The translations under genes and the position numbers were made by a program. A DNA stretch of 64,000 bases, taken from positions 16,555,614 through 16,619,613 of the forward strand of contig NC_134015.1 in the NCBI RefSeq assembly GCF_040712315.1. Direction: 5' to 3'. Of this stretch, positions 56,417 through 64,000 are shown piece by piece. A model generated the notes under the pieces. The model was not told the DNA's origin. It did no database searches and saw only the letters and a list, made by a program, of their open reading frames with translations. The DNA is from Castanea sativa (lineage: Eukaryota > Streptophyta > Magnoliopsida > Fagales > Fagaceae). How positions within the stretch are numbered: the stretch's first letter is position 1; the number at the start of each line of letters is the position of its first letter.

Positions 56417-56763
56417 GGACAAAGTTCAGCTACAATTTCGGTTGTAGCTTAAGACTATAATCTTACTCAATATCTTTTTATTGAAAGTGAATTTTGGCAA
56501 ATCCACCATTGGATTATATTTTTTTCTTATATCTTCTATGTCATCAATAAATTTTTTAAATTGCAAGATTTTGTTATTTAAAATTATGCATAAAATATAA
56601 GCTATAGATCATATAGTAGATAATATTTGATTGACACAAAATTTGACATGTGTATTAAGGGCGTAAAAAATATATAATTCAACGGTTAAATTTTCAAAAT
56701 ATGTAGTAATATTTATTTTATTGAGTAGGTTGTTGCAACCAATTTTGTAGCTAAAGTTTGTTC
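56417..56763 (+). mobile_element. Mutator-like MITE, copy 3
   Basis: Left end GGACAAAGTTCAGCTACAAT, right end complementary via TTTTGTAGCTAAAGTTTGTTC. Same orientation as copy 1. Flanks TTAAAAATA and TTAAAATAA are compatible with a decayed 9-bp duplication. Confidence 0.72.
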
Positions 56764-57192
56764 TTAAAATAACCCTTTATGTTCTTTTAAAGTTCCCAAC
56801 TGGCCTGGCATTGGCCATTGAGAAGAAAAGCAGGCAAATGGAGATATCACTCTACTGCTTTGCACTAGCTATTGAGAGCTTCTTCTCATGTCTTGCTGAA
56901 GATTGATATCTACCACAATCAGAGAACTTTAAGAGATCTAATGTGGTGGTTTTCAGCTTATCAACAACCATCATAATGCTCTGCTATGCCTATGCCTAGG
57001 AAAGGGAAGTGTTTGGATCTAAGTACTTAAATGTTCTTGGTTGGATACATTGCAAAAATAGCTAGAAGCTAGTTTTGCTTTTAGTTATCAAGGAGAGGTT
57101 TAGATGTTTATTGCTTAAATTTCTCTCTAAGTGATTGCCAGGAAGTTGTATTATGTACCATTACCATAATTCTTGTAGCATAGTTTCTACTA
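56764..57192. other. Non-coding spacer
   Basis: No gene recognised before the copia element. Confidence 0.4.
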
Positions 57193-57197
57193 CTGAT

Positions 57198-57460
57198 TGT
57201 TAGGACATATGTGATTTGATGTTAGGAACATATGTCAACATTTTATGCATTGGCTAATCCTTTGACAAAACGCACTTCAATTGTAATTGGGTAGATCTAA
57301 GATATGTTTGTTCAAAAAATAAGAGTTCAAGTCTAGTATTGAAGCCATGCAAATCTGTTCAAAAAACAAGTGCAAAAGTGCTGATTCATTAAAGCTCAAC
57401 AGATAGCTATCTATCGAGGCTCAACAGATACTATCTATCGAGGTATTTATCGAGAAACCT
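57198..57460 (+). repeat. Partial left LTR
   Basis: Matches 58242-58530 and includes the ATCGAG-rich segment (CAACAGATACTATCTATCGA). Truncated at the deletion junction, roughly 57450-57470. Confidence 0.8.
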
Positions 57461-57889
57461 TTTGTCTGCTCGATAAATCCTCGACAGCTTCTCGATCTAT
57501 CGAGGTTGACTTGATAGCAGCTCGATAGTTCTCGATCCATCGAGATCCTATTGCATGCATTATTTTTCACATGTTTTGCATCTTTCTTTATCTTGTCATC
57601 TATAACATCTTGTTTCATTACATTCATACATTTATATAGATTTCTTTTGCTCCTTTGATCATCTTTATGTTTCTCGGGTGAAACTTTCTAGCTTCTTGTA
57701 CCCTTTGTCAATCATGACAAAAAGAGGAAGAAATTGTGGGGAATTTGTGGTTTATTTTTTAAGATTTTACAAGTTAGGGGGAGAAATATATGTCCTTGCA
57801 AGGGGAAGATGTGTTTCATCTTGTTAGGGGGAGTGCTTACTTCCTTCTTCTTGTACACCAGTTTTGTGACCATATTTACATACATTATG

Positions 57890-57891
<2 letters not shown>

Positions 57892-57920
<29 letters not shown>
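57892..57920. repeat. (AT)n microsatellite
   Basis: About 14 AT units within the deleted copia element. Confidence 0.9.
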
Positions 57921-57924
<4 letters not shown>

Positions 57925-58241
57925 TATGTCTTCTTTACCTACCTCTACATGTGTTATTTCTTTTCTCTCTTTATACACATGATTCTTATTTATTGTATAT
58001 AATCCTTTATTTTTGTCTCACACTAAGATGCCTTGATGAGTTTTGTTTAAAATGTTTCAGAAATACAAGTTGTCAAAGTCTTCCTTGCCATGAACTCTCT
58101 TCTTGCAAAATTTTTCAAGAGTTTGTGTTAGGATAAATTTTATTGTACTTAACAAGTGAGTATGAGTTGAGTGATTTATGACTTCTCTCATATGTTCATT
58201 TGTTTGTTGTGGTTTTGTCACGGATTGCCAAATGAGGAGAT

Positions 58242-59241
58242 TGTTAGGACATATGTGATTTGATGTTAGGAACATATGTTAACATTTTATGTATTGGCTA
58301 ATCTTTTGACAAAACGCACTTTACTTGTAATTGGGTAAATCTAGGATGTGTTTAATACTTCAAAGAACAAGAGTTCAAGTCTAGTATTGAAGCCATGCAA
58401 ATCTGTCCAAGAAACAAGTGCAAAAGTGTTGATTCATTAAAGCTCAACAGATAACTATCTATCGAGACTCAACAGATACTATCTATCGACTCTCGACAGA
58501 TACTATCTATCGAGGTATCTATCGAGAATTATGAAATTCAGATTTCCAGATTTGATTTTCAGCCCATGCTTATGTATTTGTGTAAAATTTATTTTCTCAC
58601 AACCCTAAACATATATAAGGCTTATTTCAAAGGCCGTCATACAATATAATATAATAAGAACATATGAAAAAAGTGACCGATGCCTTATTCTCTTTGAAAG
58701 AAACTACTACGTCTTTGCGCCTTTGAGTTTTGTAACCAAGTGCTTCTTGATCTTCATTATTGATGAAGTGAAGAACTTTACAGCCAATATTCTTCTTCCT
58801 CAAGTTGGTGAGTGAGTCACATACTGGGATTCGTGCAAAAAAAAAAGTTAGCCATGTACTGGAATTCGTGCATAAAATGGTAGCGTTCATATATTGAAGA
58901 GTTTAGAGGTTCTGAAGTAATAGAAGGTTTCTACTATAAGTTTATCTACAGGGATGGTAAAATCTAGGGACAAATGTTTTATACTAGATTTGAAACTTCT
59001 ATTTACTATAATTAATTGCTTTTCGAGAAGGTTTTCCCCTAGATTTTTTACTGTAAAACTAGTTTGTTTCATTAGTTTTCCTAGGTCATCATATCTTGTC
59101 TTTTTTTTTTTTTTTGCTGCATGATTTTAACATGATATTGATGTTTGTTTGTTTTAACAAGTTTTATTCATAATAAATCTAATTAACAACTTGGGTTTAA
59201 AACTTATTAATTCTATCAACTAGGATCTAAATTTCCTAACA
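58242..59241 (+). repeat. Complete right LTR, 1,000 bp
   Basis: TGTTAGGA at the start and TCCTAACA at the end are perfect inverted ends. A TATATAAGG (58612-58620) is a likely TATA box. Confidence 0.82.
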
Positions 59242-59246
59242 CTGAT

Positions 59247-60500
59247 GTAGGGTTAATATATTCCTTGTTCATTAGTAACTTTTCATGCTTAAAAAAGAAA
59301 TCAAAACCACATTTTTTTCTCATGTCATCTTCATAGTTGTCACAGATTGGTTCAAATTGTGCTTTCAAAAGCTATTCTAGAGTTCTAAGCCTTGTAAATG
59401 CTTAAAGGCTTTCATGGATGTTTTGGTTGCTTCTATGCTCATTTGAACTTGTTTGCTTAAGGTCACCATGTGCAGTGTTAGTTGAGCTTGTATCCTTAAC
59501 TTCTACTCTTTTTTTCTTTTTCTTTTTTAAGAGTAAGGGAGGTGGGGTAAGTTGAGATGCTTAACCTTTGATAAAATGTTGTGGTTAATTGTGTGAATTT
59601 TTAATAAGTTTCTTCAAAATTTTTGTGGGTGGCAAGTTCTGCTTGATAGAGCAAATACTTGGACCCTCAACTTATTTGTTGGTGGGCTTAACTCTCAATA
59701 TTACTTATGGGGCTTCAACTCAAGCTTGGCTTTTCCCTCTTTAGTACTAGTCTCACAGAAAATCCCTTAACTCTTCCCTCTGTTCCTAGTTTCTCTTTTA
59801 TCAGCTTCCTTACTCTTAATTTTCCAACCCTATTTACAATGGCCTAGCTCCCATTTTATATCCATGAGTGAGTGGGGTTGCCATCATTTTTATTCCCACT
59901 CACTCACGTATTCCCATGTCTCTTAGAATCCCTAGGGATCCTTATGAAATCAAAGGATTCCCTTGGAACTTGTTCCAGACGCTGGTTTAGGCTCAATAGT
60001 GGATTCATTCTCAATCTTTAGCTCTCGGTTATCGACCCCACTAGGACCGAATAACCAGGCCCTTCCTGTGCTCGGCTAATGGTTGGGCCCAATGCAAAGA
60101 TCCCTAAGACAGTCCTTCTGTTGCACCCCAGGCCTATCACACTCAATGGGCCCTAGGCCTCATACCGGCCCTTACTCATACAGTCAGACCAATTCTTTGG
60201 GCCTGGTCCACCCACAATAACCCCCCACGATCCTGTTTTTATGAAGTAGGAATAGGATCGTGATCTGTTTAATACTGATCGGGGTATTGATTCTCGCTCA
60301 ATCTTTTAGGAAGGAGCGTGCACATCTCGTGAAGCTCAACAAACCATCTTTTAATGCCACGGATTGGACAGCCTGCCGCGCCTGGAAAAGAGTGTGGCAA
60401 GGCTTGATGCATCCAATAGTCTAGATGACCTGGCACTTTGTTTACTGAAACGCGCTTGTTGTGTAATAATGGCCCACATTTATTGCAATGTGACAATTAC
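59247..60500. other. Leader or LTR-like sequence of the following retroelement
   Basis: No coding signal. From about 59990 base composition changes to GC-richer text, matching the element that encodes the gag-like protein. A boundary near 59.6-60.0 kb is inferred only. Confidence 0.35.
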
Positions 60501-60523
60501 CATTAGTGCCCCCCTCTTCTCCC

Positions 60524-60531
60524 TATAAATA
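60524..60531 (+). promoter_or_regulatory. TATA box of the retroelement
   Basis: CCCTATAAATACCCC, about 185 bp upstream of the first ATG (60710) and followed by a CT-rich leader. Confidence 0.5.
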
Positions 60532-60709
60532 CCCCCTCATTCCCACTTCATTCCTTTCTTTTGTCTTTCTCTTCATCTTTTACTTACTCTAGCGCCATAG
60601 CTCTTTCCGTGTCCTCGAGCTCTCATCTTCCTTAAGTGACTTCACTCCCTTCCCTCAAGTAAGAATCCTATAAGTCTTTCTCTCTTGTCCCACTTCAACT
60701 TTCATCAAT

Positions 60710-63154
60710 ATGCCTTTTTGTCATCTCTTAAAAACAAAGGAAAACTTAGCAATATTTAGGGCCACATATAACATCCCTGACAATGTAGAAACCTTATATT
60801 GTGATGAGGGTGATATAGAGGACAAGAGGCGTCCACATGAAGTGGTCTTCCCCTTAATGTCCATTCTAGAGGGCGGGGCTAGGTTTCTTGTAGACCCCTT
60901 TTTGCTTAGGACTCTTAGATTTTACGGTTTAAGCATCGACTAGTGTCTGCCTAACTTTTATAGGGTAGTAAGATATGTGTCTTGCCTAAACCAAATATAC
61001 GGCCTTAGCCTAACCCACCACGATATCAACTTCATATACTTTGTTCGGGGGAGTTTGTGCCTCGGGTACAACCCTCAAACTCGGAGCACCATGGTCTGAT
61101 TGATATCCAACCTTCCCGATTCCAATAGGAACTCCGTAGGGGAGTTTGTAAAGGTGAGCGACAATTGATTGAACTGAGAGCTTGCTTGCCCAACCTCACC
61201 TCGCAAAATAGGTTGGTTTCTCTTTCCCCATCTTCCGACACCACTGACTTGTTACCACCTCTAAAGTTGCTTATACACTTAAATAGCACCGACCAATACA
61301 GATACATAGTTAATTCATTATTATTACTGTTTACTAACTTGTTCACCACTTATTATTATTACTGCTCATTTTTATTAACCTTTGATGCCTCTCGGTTGCA
61401 GTTTCCAAGAACTTTTGGTTGGATATCAATGTCGTGCAAGTCAAGGAGCTCAATTTTATACTCCGCTTCGTGATTTTTGTGCACTATGATGGATGGCTAA
61501 GGGCTTCCCACAAGATTCTGGGCTGCATCCTCTCATACACCAGTTACAAGGATTCATCGGGCGCCCTTTCATTCGGCAGCCCCTTACTATCATACCTAGA
61601 CATTCGGCTACCAGGTTTCCTACCACCAGGGCTTTCTTCTAGGGAGGCCAAAGAGTTAGGTCCTTGACTGGCCAGGCACGACTCCCTTTAACCCATTCAA
61701 GACGGTTCAGGGAACACCATTTTCCAAGGTCGGTTGGAACATATTCCCGTAGACGCCCCTCCTTGAGAGAATCCTGAAGAAGAGGGTCCAACCACTGAAG
61801 AGGATATCCCTACAGCAGAGATGGTGAAGAAACAGTCGATGACCTTGGATCGTTGGTTTCTAGATGCACCGACCTTAAAGGGTTAGGCTTCCTTCCATGC
61901 CACCGCTCAGCACACTACTCCTCCCGCCCCCAAACAACAAAGAAAATGACAAAAAGGTGCGGGTGGAGCTGTCATCCAAGAGACCACTCCCTCTACCAAC
62001 CAGTTATCGACCCCTTCATTTGGCCAGTCTCTTGTGCCCCTAGCCAGCAAGACTCCTCAGGAGAAGCAACCTACTTACTGGCCGGTTATAATCAGTGCAC
62101 AAGTCATGGCGTCCTCCTCGGGTTTAGCTACCTCGTGGGAATGCACATTCCAGTTGGGGGATAAGGCACTGCCCTCTAGCACCTATGTTGGAACCTAGCG
62201 AAGCGGTGAAGGAGGCCAAGTGTCTGATAGCTTGGGGCATGCCCTCTTGCTCTTAGCCGATATGGAGCATTACGTCGACTACTGGGATGATGATTTGGTG
62301 CTCAAACTTAAGTGGCACACTATCGCGGTAGGTTCTGGTTCTCTCGAGTCTATTTAATTGACAATTAACAAGTGTTACTTGTCGGTTGGGGCCCATTCTA
62401 ACTTGGCCTTTTTTCTTATTGCCTGGGCTGCCCAACTAACCCATGTAGTTGAGGGTCGGCTGAAGGACGCCTAGGAACATGCCAACAAGGAAAAAGCCCT
62501 GAAGCAAGTGGCTGAGGTGAGCCTCAAGGAGAAAGTCTTGGGGCTGAACGTGATGGAACGACATGCCATAACCGTCGAGACAGCATTGGAGCAGGCCAAA
62601 CAGAAGGCCACTGATACTCTTAATAGGCTTGGGGAGGCCGAGCTCAAACTTGTTGAGACTGCCAGCGTCCTCACGGTTAGAGACAAAGAGTTTGCCAACT
62701 ACAAGAGGGAAGAGAAGGCCCAAAAGCAACACTACTACAACAAGGGCTTTAAGAACGCCGAGGACTCGGCAAGCCCCGTCATCTTCCAAGCTCAGAGGTT
62801 CGGCTTCTAGGAGGGGTGGATGGCAGTGGTTAATGCTATTGAGCTTCCTAAGGGATCCCCATTCAGGCAAATCGACCAGGTGCCCTTGCCCGAGGACCCC
62901 TCACTTGGCACTTAAGCTAAAGGGCAAGAGGAGGACAACTCTAATGATGATGAAGGTAGAAAGAGCCCCGAGTCCCGAGTGTTGTCAAAGCAAATTGATT
63001 CCTATGTGGTGGTGCTTAATAAGGAGTAGCTGAGGATTGAGGCTCTAGTTTTTGGTCAAACTGTTCAAGCAATTGACCTTCGGCCTAGCAACCCCCCAGC
63101 TGCCTCGGACGCCTCTATCACGAATCCTACGCCCACGGCTAACCTGGGAGCTTA
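60710..63154 (+). pseudogene. Degraded retroelement gag-like protein ('putative plant transposon' type)
   Basis: The frame opens at 60710 and reads PHEVVFPLMSILEGGARFLV, DPFLLRTLRFYGL, NFYRVVRYVSCLNQIYGLSL and THHDINFIYF through in-frame stops (TAG 60941-60943, TGA 61097-61099). This is the conserved N-terminal region of long plant retroelement proteins annotated as putative plant transposon protein. A probable intron ends at TCGGTTGCAG (61401), then VKELNFILRFVIFVHYDG follows. Further on, a coiled-coil region (KEKVLGLNVMERHAITVETA; ALEQAKQKATDTLNRLGEAE) and a C-terminal GWMAVVNAIELPKGSP block are readable to a stop at 63154. Several frameshifts and stops; not functional. Confidence 0.7.
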
Positions 63155-63619
63155 GTCCCGATGATAATTAAGATATTTTGTTCATTTGGCTTTGTTTCGT
63201 TCTTGTTGTCTTTTTTTTTTTTTAAACTTTTGTATAAGATCAAAACACTTGATTTTTGTTTCATGATGAATTAAGTTTATGTTATATTAGATGAGGCTTT
63301 CTATCTATTTTCTGTATACTCCCATTGTTCAAATATGAATGTTTTCCCATTTTTTTAAGTGTAAGTGCTCGACGCCTAATATTTGATTGATAAGCCAAAT
63401 TCAAAAATGTAATAAGGATTTTGCTTAAGTGTTGTTACTCGGCATCACATTTTAAGACTCTAACCAGACACTTATTAGTTAAATGAGGTTTAAGACATCC
63501 ATAACTGAATCAATGTAATAATTACACCACCAATGTAATGTAATACTTAGACTCAGAGCATACCCTCATAAAAAGGCTGAGGGTTCCATTCCTTTTTAAG
63601 ACGAAAAAGAAACATAAGG
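63155..63619. other. Retroelement 3' internal sequence
   Basis: T-rich, with no gene; leads into the tandem array. Confidence 0.35.
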
Positions 63620-63885
63620 TTGGCATTTGGTTGGTGGCCGGCGACGGGCTGAGCCTGATTTTTGTACTTAAAGAGAAGGCCTAGGTTTCCATCTGATCGG
63701 TGACCAGGGTCAGGCTGGGGTCAAACTTTTGTCCTTAGAGAAAAATCTAGGTTTCCATCTGGTTGGTGACTGGGGTTAGGCCGAGGCCAGACTTCTGTTC
63801 TTAGGGAAAAAAAAAATCTAGGTTTCCATCTGGTCGGTAACCAGGGTCAGGCTAAGGCCAGACTTCTGTCCTTAAAGAAGAAAAG
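63620..63885 (+). repeat. Tandem repeat, about 66-bp unit, 3-4 copies
   Basis: CTAGGTTTCCATCTG(A/G)T(C/T)GGT starts units at 63681, 63747 and 63818. Each continues with CAGG(G)TCAGGCT-type text and a CTTAGAGAAAA end. A more diverged unit lies at 63620-63680. Unit lengths vary (66, 71, about 65) through A-run slippage. Confidence 0.85.
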
Positions 63886-64000
63886 ATTATGCATTCTTAT
63901 AATTTTTATACAAGGATAATGCATTGAACATTCATTCCATTTCATTACCCATGCCATCTTACAACTATGAGTGATCAATTTTTGAGACACATTACATTCA
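63886..64000. other. Window end, non-coding
   Basis: Nothing recognised. Confidence 0.4.

Larger units (their letters stand above)
57198..59241 (+). mobile_element. Copia-type LTR retrotransposon with a large internal deletion
   Basis: Whole element TGTTAGGA...TCCTAACA with perfect 5-bp target duplication CTGAT (57193-57197 and 59242-59246). Left LTR sequence from 57198 is about 90% like the start of the right LTR for some 250 bp, then diverges. The middle (57690-58241) is 3' internal sequence with GGGGGAG motifs and a CCAAATGAGGAGA polypurine tract just before the right LTR. All gag-pol coding sequence and the end of the left LTR are gone. An (AT)n run sits at 57892-57920. Confidence 0.85.

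Noticed and set aside
62436..62870. A 144-codon minus-strand frame
   Set aside because: It is the complement of the coiled-coil part of the retroelement gag-like sequence on the plus strand.

Overview
The window is plant nuclear DNA, almost certainly from a woody eudicot. Several repeats and the kinase exons look like what I remember from Fagaceae (oak or chestnut), but that attribution is from memory and was not searched. The signs of a plant are an extracellular-LRR receptor-like protein, plant-type U1 snRNA promoters, tRNA-derived SINEs, Tourist-, hAT-, Mutator- and CACTA-type small elements, copia, gypsy and L1 debris, a caulimovirid-type movement-protein relic, AT-rich spacers and GT-AG introns. 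No intact long single-exon gene is present. It is a gene-poor, transposon-rich interval.

Layout. 0-2.2 kb: 5'-truncated, frameshifted receptor-like-protein pseudogene. 3.2-4.3 kb: Harbinger-type element. 5.7-6.3 kb: U1 snRNA gene copy A with its upstream sequence element and TATA box. 7.1-7.4 kb: Mutator-like MITE. 8.7-10.8 kb: LTR debris, one exon of a receptor-kinase-like gene and a broken copia gag. 10.8-13.8 kb: SINEs, two of them nested, and an inverted repeat. 14.4-15.8 kb: a diverged duplicate of the U1 locus (copy B), interrupted by a 641-bp hAT-like element inside the first stem-loop. 16.2-18.9 kb: a second Mutator-like MITE and a nested pair of elements; the inner one is related to the U1 invader. 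19.2-25.9 kb: two Helitron-type 3' ends, a caulimovirid-type movement-protein pseudogene and a probable solo LTR. 28.4 kb: Au-type SINE with perfect target duplication. 30.2-32 kb: truncated LTR retrotransposon with a tRNA-Met primer site. 32.6-38.6 kb: fragments of minus-strand genes (orphan first exon, duplicated coiled-coil exon) and a deleted L1. 39.3-48.6 kb: L1 RNase H remnant split by a MITE, two CACTA-type elements and a pair of inverted repeats about 8 kb apart. 50.6 kb: probable MnSOD exon fragment. 54.0-55.1 kb: three C-lobe exons of a kinase-like gene, the only convincing protein-coding exons. 56.4-59.2 kb: a third Mutator-like MITE and a deleted copia element with perfect ends and target duplication. 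60.5-64 kb: degraded retroelement gag-like reading frame followed by a tandem array.

Main points. (1) A U1 snRNA gene pair in which one copy was hit by a transposon, with the paralogue showing the empty site. (2) A 345-bp tandem array at one end of a CACTA element, built from the same sequence as the dispersed Mutator-like MITEs. (3) Two halves of one kinase gene structure lying 44 kb apart with compatible intron phase.
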